Below the pieces are notes generated by a model. That model had not been told where the DNA came from and made no database searches. It saw only the letters and a list, made by a program, of their open reading frames with translations. A stretch of 52,273 nucleotides of DNA from the NCBI GenBank assembly GCA_004297765.1, contig SCTZ01000206.1, positions 1 to 52,273 of the forward strand, given 5' to 3'. Of the stretch, positions 16,577 to 25,423 are shown piece by piece; position 1 is the stretch's first letter; every line of letters starts with the position of its first letter. The DNA comes from Chloroflexota bacterium (GTDB lineage Bacteria > Chloroflexota > Dehalococcoidia > FW602-bin16). The position numbers were made by a program, and so were the translations under genes.

Positions 16577-17431
16577 TCAAAGGCCTCCGCGCGACAGGGC
16601 CAAAACCACCAGGGCGGCGCCCAGGGCGAAGCGGTAGAGCACGAAGGCGGTGGTCGTGTTGCTCTGCAAGAAACGCAGGAGTCCAGCAATGCAGAGGTAC
16701 CCCGCTATGGCCGCCGTGACGACGCCAGTGGCGAAAAGCAGCGCCTCCTTTCCGGAAAGCCCCACCTGGACCACGTCGTACGACTCCTTCAGTCCCGCTC
16801 CCGCGATGATAGGCAGGCTGAGCATGAAGCTGAACCGAGCCGCGGCCGGACGGGAGAGTCCCAGCAACAGCCCCATGGTCAATGTGGCGCCGCTCCGGCT
16901 CACGCCGGGCAATAGGGCGGCGGCCTGGGCGAGTCCGATGATCAGTCCATCAAACATGGAGATGCCGTGAAACTCCCTGGTCCGCCGGCCGATGCGATCG
17001 GCAACGAAGAGCAAGGCCCCGAGCACGACAACTGCGCTCGCGATGAGCAGAATGGAACCAACAGGCATACCACCGATTGATGTTGAGTCTGTATGGAACG
17101 TCTCGTTGATCTTTTTCTCCGCTAGGAAGCCCGCGATCGCTCCTGGCACGGTGCCCACTACAAGTATCCATAGAAGTCGGCTTTCCCCAGGTTGCACGGA
17201 CCTACCGGACAAGGAACGCACCAAAGAACGCAGCAAGGAGATCCAGTCGCTCCAGAAGTAGGTCAGGACAGCCAGGAGTGTCCCAATATGAAGAGCGACG
17301 TCGAAGGCCAATCCAGGCTCGTTCCATCCGAACAACCAGGGTACGACGATAAGATGCGCGGAACTGCTGATGGGCATGAACTCGGTCAGCCCTTGTACCA
17401 CGCCCAGAACGATTGCCTCCAGGAAATCCAC
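16577..17431 (-). CDS. uppP: Undecaprenyl-diphosphatase UppP (BacA)
   Basis: 284 residues, polytopic. It has the family signatures GLTEFMPISSSAHL near the N-terminus and LPGVSRSGATLTMGLLLG in the middle. The enzyme removes a phosphate from undecaprenyl diphosphate at the outer face of the membrane to recycle the lipid carrier of peptidoglycan and polysaccharide synthesis, and its presence can give bacitracin tolerance. The GTG at 17431 follows GGGTATAGGT. It lies 15 bases behind the translin-family gene and is probably cotranscribed with it. Confidence 0.93.
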   Translation of the reverse strand: MDFLEAIVLGVVQGLTEFMPISSSAHLIVVPWLFGWNEPGLAFDVALHIGTLLAVLTYFWSDWISLLRSLVRSLSGRSVQPGESRLLWILVVGTVPGAIAGFLAEKKINETFHTDSTSIGGMPVGSILLIASAVVVLGALLFVADRIGRRTREFHGISMFDGLIIGLAQAAALLPGVSRSGATLTMGLLLGLSRPAAARFSFMLSLPIIAGAGLKESYDVVQVGLSGKEALLFATGVVTAAIAGYLCIAGLLRFLQSNTTTAFVLYRFALGAALVVLALSRGGL

Positions 17432-17446
17432 ACCTATACCCTCTAG

Positions 17447-18118
17447 TTACTTTCGCTGGGATAGCCTCTGCTCGAAGGCTTCCAGTCGGGCCTCCAGGTC
17501 GCGTTGTTGAAGCGCCATGGTAAGATCGCCGCGCGTCTTCTCGAGGATGCCTCTGGCCACATCGGTCGTTCGGCGTAGTCCTCCCGTCATGCCATCGGGG
17601 AAATCCATGGTGGTTAGAAAGCCATAGATCTCCTCCATGGTGCTCAGCAGCTCCTCGCAGCGCGTCCGCTCACCCCGGCGGATGATGTCCAGCAAATGGC
17701 GTCTCAGCTCTCCTACCGTCTCCCCCAGACCGTGCAAATAGGCCTGATCGCTGGCTCCCAGTTCCTCTTGCCCGGGAATGGGACGGTCCGAGATGACACA
17801 GTAGGTTGCGTTGGCTTCTACGTACTCTTTCTCGGCGTCCTGGAAGAATCCGGCGTAGAATATGTCGGGATGGTCTATGAGGACCTTGCGCGCCTCGGCC
17901 AAGCACGTTCCGGCCTGGGCAATCAAGCTCTCCGCCCGGTCAAACTCGCCGCGATGCACGGCTCTGATCGAGTTGGACGAGTGACGAATCGTCTCCCGTG
18001 AGGACTGCAAGGCCCGTTCCCGCGCCGCGTACTTCTCGGTGAGGTGCTGGCGGACCTTGTCCATATGCTGTTCTAGATCTGACAAATTGTTCCCCCTTGG
18101 CTCCAGTTCCGCAAGCAT
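17447..18118 (-). CDS. Translin (TRAX)-family protein
   Basis: About 223 residues, nearly all alpha-helical. Features match the translin family: an N-terminal helix with REtIRHSSNSIRAVHRGEFDRAESLI, FYAGFFQDAEKEYVEANATY, and a C-terminal helix with MDFPDGMTGGLRRTTDVARGILEKTRGD. Eukaryotic translin/TRAX bind nucleic acid and act as an RNase; prokaryotic members are little studied. The start may be the ATG at 18118 (GGGGC upstream) or, more convincingly, a TTG at 18085 preceded by AAGGGGGAA. Confidence 0.8.
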   Translation of the reverse strand: MLAELEPRGNNLSDLEQHMDKVRQHLTEKYAARERALQSSRETIRHSSNSIRAVHRGEFDRAESLIAQAGTCLAEARKVLIDHPDIFYAGFFQDAEKEYVEANATYCVISDRPIPGQEELGASDQAYLHGLGETVGELRRHLLDIIRRGERTRCEELLSTMEEIYGFLTTMDFPDGMTGGLRRTTDVARGILEKTRGDLTMALQQRDLEARLEAFEQRLSQRK

Positions 18119-18238
18119 AGCCCCTGCTCGGACTGCATGTCAACTGGTCAATGCCTCTGGACGGTGCGAACAGCACAGATCAATCACTCGCCCGCGGGCT
18201 CCTTTTCCTTGTATCGAGCATCGGAGGCCGATATAATC

Positions 18239-18352
18239 GAGACCTGGTCATGATTCTGAGAGACGATGCTGTCTGGGAGCGCGGGCATCCTGCCCGCGCT
18301 CCCAGGGCCCGTCTCTGCGCTCTGCGCCGATCAGGATTTATGACCAGGTCTC
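18239..18352. repeat. MITE-like element with 21-bp terminal inverted repeats
   Basis: The left end GAGACCTGGTCATGATTCTG and the right end are near-perfect complements. Inside is a perfect hairpin with arms GGGAGCGCGGGCA (18275-18303). It has no coding capacity. It lies between a possible -10 (TATAAT, 18231-18236) and the pyrophosphatase gene, so it may now be part of that gene's leader. Confidence 0.75.
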
Positions 18353-18479
18353 ATGTAATCCGTGTGCGGTTCGCACGGGCCAGGCGACGTCGGGGTGGAC
18401 CAGGTGATTCAGCCCTGGTCCGAGACATGCTCAACGGGATCGTGGGAGCGCATGGACGAAGGCGAGAGGTGGCGGAGCG
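18353..18479. other. Leader of the pyrophosphatase gene, no gene seen
   Basis: Together with 18119-18238 this is the remaining non-coding part of a 360-base divergent gap. TTGTAT (18209-18214) and TATAAT (18231-18236), 16 bases apart, may be a plus-strand promoter; otherwise nothing is recognised. Confidence 0.35.
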
Positions 18480-19028
18480 GTGGCGCACAAGAGAGATGAA
18501 CGGCTGGTCGAGGTTGTTATCGAGATCCCTCGGGGCAGTCGCAACAAGTACGAATACGACGTGGCCCGCGATATCTTCTTCCTGGACCGGGTGCTCTACT
18601 CCTCGGTCCATTATCCTACCGACTATGGATTCATCTATGGCACGATGGCCACGGATGGTGATCCTCTTGACGTGATGGTGGTGGTGGAGGATCCCACCTT
18701 CACCGGATGCCATATGCGCGCGCGTCCCATCGGCGTGCTCTACATGAGGGACGAACACGGCGAGGACCCCAAGATCCTGGCGGTGCCCGCCGACGACCCG
18801 CGCTTCGAGCAAATCTTCAACGTGACCGATATTTCGAGCCACTGGCGACGCGAGATCGAGCAGTTCTTCGCCACCTACAAGATCCTGGAGGGGCTGCCCA
18901 CCGAAGTATTGGCCTGGCAGGACGTCTCCAAGGCCTGGGAGATGATCGACGAAGGCCTCTCGCGCGCCAAATTGATGACGCACGACTCTGAGAGAAGATG
19001 GCAGATCAAACGGCACATGCCCGACTAG
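18480..19028 (+). CDS. ppa: Inorganic pyrophosphatase (family I)
   Basis: 182 residues with the soluble family I signature: EIPRGSRNKYEYD near the start, YPTDYGFIYGTMATDGDPLD and DPRF...(I)FNVTDI. It hydrolyses cytoplasmic diphosphate and uses Mg2+ bound by the Asp residues of DGDPLD. The GTG at 18480 follows a GCGGAG site. Its 3' end overlaps the start of the threonine ammonia-lyase gene by 31 bases, which indicates one transcription unit. Confidence 0.93.
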   Translation: MAHKRDERLVEVVIEIPRGSRNKYEYDVARDIFFLDRVLYSSVHYPTDYGFIYGTMATDGDPLDVMVVVEDPTFTGCHMRARPIGVLYMRDEHGEDPKILAVPADDPRFEQIFNVTDISSHWRREIEQFFATYKILEGLPTEVLAWQDVSKAWEMIDEGLSRAKLMTHDSERRWQIKRHMPD

Positions 19029-20233
19029 TTCAGCTAGCCGATATCCGCGCGGCGCAATCTCTCCTGGCTCCGGTAGTCCATCGGACCCCGGTACTTCACT
19101 CCCGGCTTTTCTCGCAGATGACCGGGGCGGACGTGCACCTGAAGCTGGAGAGCTTCCAGCGCACGGGGTCCTTCAAGATTCGTGGCGCCTATAACAAGAT
19201 GGTGACCCTTTCCGAAGCCGAGCGAGCGGCCGGTGTTATCACGGCCAGCGCCGGCAACCATGCTCAGGGGGTTGCGCTGGCCGCCCAATTGCTGGGAGTG
19301 CCGGCCACAATCGTCATGCCGCTCTCGGCCTCGCTGGCAAAGATCGCGGCCACGGAATCCTACGGGGCGACTATCGAGCTGAGTGGCTCCACCTACGACG
19401 AAGCGTACGCCCAGGCTGTGCGATTGGCTCGGCAGCACGGCCTGATCTACGTGCCCGCCTTCGACGATCCAGCCATCATCGCGGGGCAGGGCACGGTGGG
19501 ACTGGAGCTGATGGAGCAACTGCCGGACGTCGATCTCGTGATCGTGCCGGCGGGCGGCGGTGGTCTCGTCGCCGGTATCGCCGTGGCCGTCAAATCGATC
19601 CGTCCCTCGGCCCGTGTAGTGGCGGTCCAATCGTCCCTCTTCGACACTTTCGCCGCCTCCCTGAAACACAGGCCGCCTTCCCCCGTGACGGCCAGATCGA
19701 CGGTTGCCGACGGCGTGGCCGTTCAGGTTCCCGGTGCGCTGACGTTGGAGCTCGGGCGCCGTCTCATCGACGACGCCGTCACGGTCGACGACGAGGCTAT
19801 CTGCCAGTCAATCGTGCTGCTACTGGAGCGGACCAAGGTTGTGGTGGAAGGGGCCGGGGCCGTGGGGCTGGCCGCCCTGCTCTCCGGAGGAATCAGGGCT
19901 CACGGGCAGAAGGTGGCCGTGGTGCTCAGCGGCGGCAACATCGACATCAATCTGATGGCCCGTATCATTCAGCACGGACTGACCACCGCGGGACGCTATC
20001 TGATGATCCGCAGCCGGCTTCTGGATCGCCCCGGGCAACTGTTGGGGCTGATACGTCTGCTGGCCGACGAGGGAGTCAACGTCCTGAACATCGAGCATCA
20101 CCGTGCGGGGGCCCTGCTGCCGGTAGATGAGGTCGAGGTTCTGCTAACCCTGGAGACGCGGGACCCCGCGCACTGCGAGCACATCCTGACCACACTACGC
20201 CAGGCGGGCTACGAGGTAGAGCGCGCACGATGA
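18998..20233 (+). CDS. ilvA: Threonine ammonia-lyase with C-terminal ACT-like domain
   Basis: 411 residues. PLP-dependent fold II enzyme: catalytic Lys in TGSFKIRGAYNKM (K60), ASAGNHAQGVALAA, and the phosphate-binding glycine loop PAGGGGLVAGIA. Residues from about 330 form a single ACT-like regulatory domain (RSRLLDRPGQLLGLIRLLADEGVNVL), as in the short biosynthetic/catabolic form. It converts threonine to 2-oxobutanoate, the first step to isoleucine. Start overlaps ppa and the stop overlaps the PBP gene by 4 bases. Confidence 0.92.
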   Translation: MADQTAHARLVQLADIRAAQSLLAPVVHRTPVLHSRLFSQMTGADVHLKLESFQRTGSFKIRGAYNKMVTLSEAERAAGVITASAGNHAQGVALAAQLLGVPATIVMPLSASLAKIAATESYGATIELSGSTYDEAYAQAVRLARQHGLIYVPAFDDPAIIAGQGTVGLELMEQLPDVDLVIVPAGGGGLVAGIAVAVKSIRPSARVVAVQSSLFDTFAASLKHRPPSPVTARSTVADGVAVQVPGALTLELGRRLIDDAVTVDDEAICQSIVLLLERTKVVVEGAGAVGLAALLSGGIRAHGQKVAVVLSGGNIDINLMARIIQHGLTTAGRYLMIRSRLLDRPGQLLGLIRLLADEGVNVLNIEHHRAGALLPVDEVEVLLTLETRDPAHCEHILTTLRQAGYEVERAR

Positions 20234-21726
20234 CCAACAATATCCAGCGCCTGGCAGCCCTGTTCATGATCGGGTTCCTCGCCATGAGCGGGGCTTTCCT
20301 GTACTGGCAGGTCATCCAGGCCTCCGAGCTGACCAGCCGCCCGGACAACGCTAGACTAGCGAACGAGCGGCTTCGGGAGCAACGAGGCCGCATTCTCGAC
20401 CGTAACGGTCGCGAGTTGGCGATCAACGTCGTTGATAAGGATGGCTACGTCAGGCGGCGCTACACCGATCCGTCCCTCAGCCAGGTAATTGGCTACAGCA
20501 GTCTTCAGTTCGGCTCCACGGGGCTGGAGGACAGCTTCGACAAATACTTGTCCGGGCAAGAGGGCGCGGGGCCCTGGACCACGCTGGAGAGGCGGCTGCT
20601 GCACCGACCCGTCCAGGGCAACGACCTGATGCTGACGATCGATCGTGACCTTCAGGCTCAACTGGATAAGCTGCTAGGCGACGGACCGAGTGCCGGGGCC
20701 ATTCTCAACCCCAAGACCGGCGAAGTGCTGGCCATGGTCTCCAAGCCCTATTTCGACGCCAACCAGCTCGTCTTCGATCCAACTGCCGACGATTGGCAGG
20801 CGGAGGGAGAGCGTGTCGAGGCCTACTGGCGATCGCTCAACAACGCGGCCGACTCACCCCTGCTGAATCGTGTCACGCAGGGGCAATTCGTCCCCGGCTC
20901 GACCTTCAAGATCGTCACCGCTGCGGCCGCCATTGAGCGCGGCCAGGCCAAATTGGACGATCACTTCGAGTTCACGCTCAATCCCCCGGATGCCAAGCAC
21001 ACGGCGGCCTGGCATGCCAACGATTATGTCTCCTGCCAGAACCATCCCGAAGTGACCTCGTTCGATCTGCGGGGCGCGTTCGCCTATAGCTGCAACGTGG
21101 TTTTCGCGGATCTGGCGCTCAAGACAGGATCCCAATCGTATCTCGACTACGCGCGCCGGTTCGGACTGGACTCTCAGCCACCCTTCGATGTTCCGGTCGC
21201 CAAGAGCCATTCCTCGACCAGAGCGGACTTCTTCACGGCCAACGAGAGAAACTACGCTCTAGCCTCCACTGGCATGGGACAGGGAGAGCTGCTCGTGACG
21301 CCTCTTCAGATGGCCCTGATCGGCTCGACCATCGCCAACGGGGGATCTGTGCCGAAGCCCATGCTGGTGTCGGAAGTGCGATCGCCGAACGGCAGTGTCG
21401 TCTCGAAGTTGAAGCCAGACGAATGGCGTCGCGCCATCTCCCCGACCACGGCCGGCCTGGTGAAAGAGCTGATGGTCAGCGCCGTGCAAACTGGCTACGC
21501 CTCTCCCGCCGCGACACCAGGACTGAAAGTTGCCGGCAAGACCGGCACGGCTGAAACCGGACGGGCGGGTAAGACACATGCCTGGTTTGTCAGCTTCGCG
21601 CCCGCCGACGACCCTCAGATAGCCATGGCCATCGTGAAGGAGTTCGGTGGCTCGGGGTCGCACGAGGTTGCGCCGCTCGCGAAGACCATCTACGAGACTT
21701 ACCTGCTGCGCCGGGGCGCGCGCTAG
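20230..21726 (+). CDS. pbpA: Penicillin-binding protein 2-like transpeptidase (PbpA/FtsI family)
   Basis: 498 residues. One N-terminal membrane anchor (about 9-30), then a short linker domain with RGRILDRNGRELA, and a transpeptidase domain with active-site STFK (S224, K227), SCN (287-289) and KTG (437-439). The N-terminal module is much shorter than in FtsI/PBP2 of E. coli and matches the PbpA type of Actinobacteria and Chloroflexota. It cross-links peptidoglycan outside the membrane. Starts at ATGA overlapping the ilvA stop, so translationally coupled. No RodA/FtsW gene is adjacent, although the two are often neighbours. Confidence 0.88.
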   Translation: MTNNIQRLAALFMIGFLAMSGAFLYWQVIQASELTSRPDNARLANERLREQRGRILDRNGRELAINVVDKDGYVRRRYTDPSLSQVIGYSSLQFGSTGLEDSFDKYLSGQEGAGPWTTLERRLLHRPVQGNDLMLTIDRDLQAQLDKLLGDGPSAGAILNPKTGEVLAMVSKPYFDANQLVFDPTADDWQAEGERVEAYWRSLNNAADSPLLNRVTQGQFVPGSTFKIVTAAAAIERGQAKLDDHFEFTLNPPDAKHTAAWHANDYVSCQNHPEVTSFDLRGAFAYSCNVVFADLALKTGSQSYLDYARRFGLDSQPPFDVPVAKSHSSTRADFFTANERNYALASTGMGQGELLVTPLQMALIGSTIANGGSVPKPMLVSEVRSPNGSVVSKLKPDEWRRAISPTTAGLVKELMVSAVQTGYASPAATPGLKVAGKTGTAETGRAGKTHAWFVSFAPADDPQIAMAIVKEFGGSGSHEVAPLAKTIYETYLLRRGAR

Positions 21727-21902
21727 GGGGCGCGTTTGGAGCTTTGGAGCGCGAAGCACACGAAACGGGCGAGAAATAGCGCGAAAAATCAATCGGTAAG
21801 GCGGAGGCTTGTCAGGCACATTTCCGCCCTGTGGCACTACGTCATCCCCGCCCCCGCGGGGATCCAGGGTTCTGTACTGATCCCAGACTTGTGACGCGTG
21901 AC
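21727..21902. other. Intergenic, nothing recognised
   Basis: First part of a 480-base gap after pbpA. No promoter, terminator or gene that I can support. Confidence 0.4.
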
Positions 21903-22045
21903 CCATGGTGCATCCGCCAACTCTACTCGACATCCGTAGTGGCGGACGGCTCTGTCCGCCAGGGGTGGGGCGTGCCCTACCCCACCCCTGGCGGACACGG
22001 CGGTCCGCCACTACGAAAGCGCAAAGGACTTGGTGGATGAACCAC
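21903..22045. repeat. Inverted-repeat element, family B (copy 2)
   Basis: Core 21936-22014 begins GTAGTGGCGGACGGC and ends GGTCCGCCACTAC; flanks GGTGCATCCGCCAAC and AAGCGCAAAG match copy 1 at 9541-9680 in inverted orientation. Confidence 0.75.
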
Positions 22046-22096
22046 CCAGCTTGTCGACGCATCTTTCCCAGGACCGCGGGTGGCCTCCCTCCAACG

Positions 22097-22130
22097 AGAC
22101 CGCCGCGGTCTTCGGAGACCGCGGCGGTCT
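22097..22130. repeat. Perfect hairpin with 15-bp arms before the reductase gene
   Basis: AGACCGCCGCGGTCT, TCGG, then the exact complement. A related but imperfect GACCGCCGCGGTCTT sequence occurs at about 28638-28677. It could terminate read-through or belong to another repeat family. Confidence 0.6.
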
Positions 22131-22208
22131 GCGTAGTCTGCCCAAGGAATGCTCCACGTTCCGGCCGTGCACGAAACCCATTTTTCCAGACGAAAGGACG
22201 GACACCTG

Positions 22209-23201
22209 ATGACCGAGAAGTTCAGGGCGATCGTCGCCGAAGAGACGGATGGCAAGGTCAAAGGCTCCCTGAAGACTCTGTCCCTGGAGGAGCTACCCGA
22301 CGAGGATGTACTGGTGGACGTGGCGTACTCGTCCCTCAACTACAAGGACGCCCTGGCTGTCACCGGCAAGGGCAAGATCTGCCGACGCTTACCCATGGTC
22401 TGCGGCATCGACCTGGCGGGCACGGTGATCGAATCCCGCTCGCCGGAGTTTAAGCCGGGCGACCGCGTGCTGGTGAACGGCTGGGAGCTGTCGGAGTTTT
22501 ACTGGGGCGGCTACAGTCAAAAACAGCGGGTCAAGCCGGAGTTTCTGCTGCGCGTGCCGGAGACCCTGTCACTAGAGCAAAGCATGGGCATCGGCACCGC
22601 GGGCTACACGGCCGCGCTTTGCACGCTGGCCCTGCAGGACCACGGCGTGAAGCCAGGCGATGGAGAGGTGGCCGTGACCGGCGCCGCCGGCGGTGTCGGA
22701 TCCTTCGCCGTAGCGCTGCTTGGCGCGCTCGGCTATACGGTCATCGCCTCTACGGGGCGCCAGGAGACCCACGACTATCTGCGATCCCTGGGCGCCTCCG
22801 GCTTCATCGGTCGCGACGAGTTGGCCCGGAAATCCAAGCCCCTCGAATCCGAGCGCTGGGCGGGAGCCGTGGACACCGTCGGCAGCCAGACACTGGCCAC
22901 AGTGATCGCCCAACTCAGGTACGAGGGCACCGTCGCGGCTTGCGGCCTGGCCGGCGGAGCCGAGCTATCGACCACCGTGCATCCGTTCATCCTGCGTGGC
23001 GTAACCCTGGCCGGCATCAACTCCGTCCTGACCTCGCACGCCCGTCGCCAGCGGGCCTGGGATCTGCTGGCCAAGAACATCGATCCCGACAAGCTCGCCC
23101 GCATCTACACGGTCGAGCCCATGACCCGCGTGCCGGAGCTGGCCGAGCAACTCCTGTCCGGCCGCATCCGCGGCCGCGTGGCGATCGACGTCAATAGGTA
23201 A
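22209..23201 (+). CDS. acuI: YhdH/YhfP-family NADPH oxidoreductase (AcuI-like)
   Basis: 330 residues, zinc-independent medium-chain dehydrogenase/reductase. N-terminal SSLNYKDALAVTGKGKI, then VCGIDLAGTV, the cofactor-binding VTGAAGGVGSFAVALL and a C-terminal LRGVTLAGINSV. The family includes AcuI, which reduces acryloyl-CoA, and quinone-oxidoreductase relatives; length (about 325-330) fits. The start at 22209 is chosen because AAAGGACGG precedes it and the family starts at MxxKFRAIV; an upstream in-frame ATG at 22149 would add 20 unrelated residues. The gene symbol reflects the family, not a tested activity. Confidence 0.85.
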   Translation: MTEKFRAIVAEETDGKVKGSLKTLSLEELPDEDVLVDVAYSSLNYKDALAVTGKGKICRRLPMVCGIDLAGTVIESRSPEFKPGDRVLVNGWELSEFYWGGYSQKQRVKPEFLLRVPETLSLEQSMGIGTAGYTAALCTLALQDHGVKPGDGEVAVTGAAGGVGSFAVALLGALGYTVIASTGRQETHDYLRSLGASGFIGRDELARKSKPLESERWAGAVDTVGSQTLATVIAQLRYEGTVAACGLAGGAELSTTVHPFILRGVTLAGINSVLTSHARRQRAWDLLAKNIDPDKLARIYTVEPMTRVPELAEQLLSGRIRGRVAIDVNR

Positions 23202-23227
23202 TACAAATCTTGCGAACCAAACGCATC

Positions 23228-23881
23228 ATGCCGCGCTTTCATCCGAATCTGTTGCTGGAGATGCGCGCCCTCGCCGAAGGGCATCGCTACATCGCCGGCG
23301 TAGACGAGGCCGGCCGGGGTCCCCTAGCCGGTCCGGTGGTGGCCGCCGCGGTCATTCTCCCGCTGGGCCGAGGAGCCGGATGGCTGCACCTACCTCGAGA
23401 CAGCAAGCAGCTCACGGCCCAGCAGCGCGAGGAAGTCTTCGCGGTGATCACGTCAGAGGCGCTGTCCTATGGCGTCGGCGCCGCCTCAGCCGCTCAGATT
23501 GACGCCTTGGGGATCGTGCCCGCCACGCGGCTAGCTATGATGACAGCCATCGCGGAGCTGCGACTTCAGCCCAACTTCGTGCTGGTGGACGCCGTTCGCC
23601 TTCCGGATCTGAAGGCTCCGCACGATGCCGTGATCAAAGGGGACGACCTCAGTGTCTCCATCGCGGCAGCCTCAATAGTAGCCAAGGTCGTGCGTGATCG
23701 ACAGATGGTGGAGCTGGATCGCCTGTACCCCGGCTACGGCTTCGCCCGCCACAAGGGCTACCCAACGGAGGCGCACTTGAAGGCCATGGCGGAGTTGGGA
23801 CCATGCCCGGAGCATCGACGGTCGTTTCGGCCGGTGGCGGAGGTGATGGGAGACGAGGAGATGGAGCGCGGAGAGCCTTGA
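23228..23881 (+). CDS. rnhB: Ribonuclease HII
   Basis: About 217 residues with the HII signatures GVDEAGRGPLAGPVVAAAV, a central DSKQLTAQQRE, VDAV and the C-terminal IAAASIVAKVVRD, then GYGFARHKGYPT. It cuts the RNA strand of RNA/DNA hybrids, including single ribonucleotides in DNA. The ATG at 23228 is preferred to a TTG at 23210; neither has a clear binding site. Just at the stop codon lies a 19-base tandem duplication (units 23870-23886 and 23889-23905). Confidence 0.92.
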   Translation: MPRFHPNLLLEMRALAEGHRYIAGVDEAGRGPLAGPVVAAAVILPLGRGAGWLHLPRDSKQLTAQQREEVFAVITSEALSYGVGAASAAQIDALGIVPATRLAMMTAIAELRLQPNFVLVDAVRLPDLKAPHDAVIKGDDLSVSIAAASIVAKVVRDRQMVELDRLYPGYGFARHKGYPTEAHLKAMAELGPCPEHRRSFRPVAEVMGDEEMERGEP

Positions 23882-24030
23882 CGCATGAGGAGAGCCTTGA
23901 CGCATTAGGATTTGACATGCACGGAAGACCACGCTATCCTCTCGCCAAGTCGTATGCATGGGAGAGGAGGACTGCGACCCGAGGACGCGGAAAACAGTCC
24001 GCGACCATGCTATCCGCAGGGAGGCTACTG

Positions 24031-25038
24031 GTGTCCGATCTGAAGCAAGAGATCATAGCGATTGCCCGCGAGCACGGTATCGACAAAGTGGGTTTCACCT
24101 CTCGGGAGCGTCTCGCAGCCGCGCCACCATCGGGAGACCTCACCTACGTGCTCCCCAGCGCACGATCTGCCGTCTCGCTCGTCGTTGCCCTGGATCACAC
24201 CGTGACGCGAGCTTACCTGGCGAAAGAAGATCAAGTGGGCCACTCCCACGACCAGGGAAGAGCCTACGCCAAGCTGAAGGAAGCGGCGCACGCAATCCAA
24301 CGTCTGCTTGTTGACAAAGGACACGAGGTGCATTGCCCCCAGGCGAACTTCCAATACCGGAAGGATCTACCGCCCATGACCATGGCCCCTCCGCTGTCTC
24401 ATCGCTACGTGGCCGTTGCCTCCGGACTCGGCTGGATCGGCTGGAGCGGCAATGTCTTCACCCCGGAGTACGGCGCCGCGGTGTGTATCTCGTCGGTGGT
24501 CACCTCTGCCGAGCTAGGGCCAGATCCGATGCTGGCGGGCGAGCCGCCCTGCAAGAGCTGTCGCCTGTGCGCGGCGGTGTGCCCCTCCTACTTCATCTCG
24601 AGGAATGACGAGACGAGCGTTTCCATCGGAGGACGCGATCACTCGTACCATCGGAAGGTCACCAACATGCGCTGTCTCGTCACGTGTGGCGGTGCCAACG
24701 GGGCGCGCGCTGGCGCCGAATGGTCAACCTGGTCGCACCGGGTACTGGACTTGCCTGGCCGCGGTGAGGACGAGGCCTTCCAGCGAAAAGTCTTTGAATA
24801 CCGTCAGAGACCGAACAGCAGGCTCCTCAACTTCCTGCTGGACATGGAGCAAACAGGCGTGGCAGATGGGGATTGGGACGAGTACGATAGAAGATCCTTT
24901 GAGATGACTTTCTCGTGCAGCTACTGCATGCTGATCTGCTGGCCAAGCATGGAAGATAGGAGGAAGAACTATCGCATGGTTGTCACTTCAGGCAAGGTGT
25001 TCAAAGATCAGACCGGTCTGAAGGTCGTACGAGCGTAG
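24031..25038 (+). CDS. QueG/reductive-dehalogenase-superfamily 4Fe-4S reductase
   Basis: 335 residues if it starts at the GTG 24031, which has GGGAGG seven bases upstream; the same frame is open much further upstream but overlaps rnhB. The N-terminal part has the cobalamin-binding nitroreductase-like fold of epoxyqueuosine reductase (LSHRYVAVASGLGWIGWSGN, typically 'aGLGwiGkntl'), followed by a ferredoxin motif CKSCRLCAAVCP and a second, spread Cys set (CLVTCGG; CSYCMLICWP). True QueG proteins keep two standard clusters close together, so the second site here is atypical and the target may not be queuosine. No TAT signal, hence probably cytoplasmic. Confidence 0.65.
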   Translation: MSDLKQEIIAIAREHGIDKVGFTSRERLAAAPPSGDLTYVLPSARSAVSLVVALDHTVTRAYLAKEDQVGHSHDQGRAYAKLKEAAHAIQRLLVDKGHEVHCPQANFQYRKDLPPMTMAPPLSHRYVAVASGLGWIGWSGNVFTPEYGAAVCISSVVTSAELGPDPMLAGEPPCKSCRLCAAVCPSYFISRNDETSVSIGGRDHSYHRKVTNMRCLVTCGGANGARAGAEWSTWSHRVLDLPGRGEDEAFQRKVFEYRQRPNSRLLNFLLDMEQTGVADGDWDEYDRRSFEMTFSCSYCMLICWPSMEDRRKNYRMVVTSGKVFKDQTGLKVVRA

Positions 25039-25099
25039 CGGAGGGTAGCACTCTACCCTATCAGCGGTGCCACTGATCTAGAACTGGGAGAGCAGCGAA

Positions 25100-25423
25100 T
25101 TAGCGCTCACCCAGCCGAGCATAGATGCCCTTCAGGTCTTGCTCGAAGTCCTCCAGATCGTATTGCATCGGCACTTTCTTCTGTCTGAGGTGCTCCATCA
25201 TTTCCCGGACGGATACGCCAGCTTCCTCTGCCGCCCTCGCCAGTGTGACCCTGTTTTCCGCGTAGAGCTTGGTGGCGTAGTCCAGCTTCCATTCGCGAAT
25301 GGCAGCGTAGAGCAGACGACGCACCGCGCTCGACCTGTCCAGGTGCTCGACCTCTTCTATCTTTTGCAGGTCAGCCACCAAGTCCTGCGGCACCCTTGAC
25401 GCTATCAGTTGTTCCTTCCTCAT
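25100..25423 (-). CDS. UPF0175-family antitoxin
   Basis: 107 residues. N-terminal ribbon-helix-helix-like part (IASRVPQDLVADLQKIEEVEHLDRSSAVRRLLYAAI) and the UPF0175 region (YATKLYAENRVTLARAAEEAGVSVREMMEHLRQ). The start overlaps the stop of the toxin gene by 4 bases. It should neutralise the PIN-like toxin and repress the pair. The gene order toxin first, antitoxin second is common for this pair. Confidence 0.85.
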   Translation of the reverse strand: MRKEQLIASRVPQDLVADLQKIEEVEHLDRSSAVRRLLYAAIREWKLDYATKLYAENRVTLARAAEEAGVSVREMMEHLRQKKVPMQYDLEDFEQDLKGIYARLGER

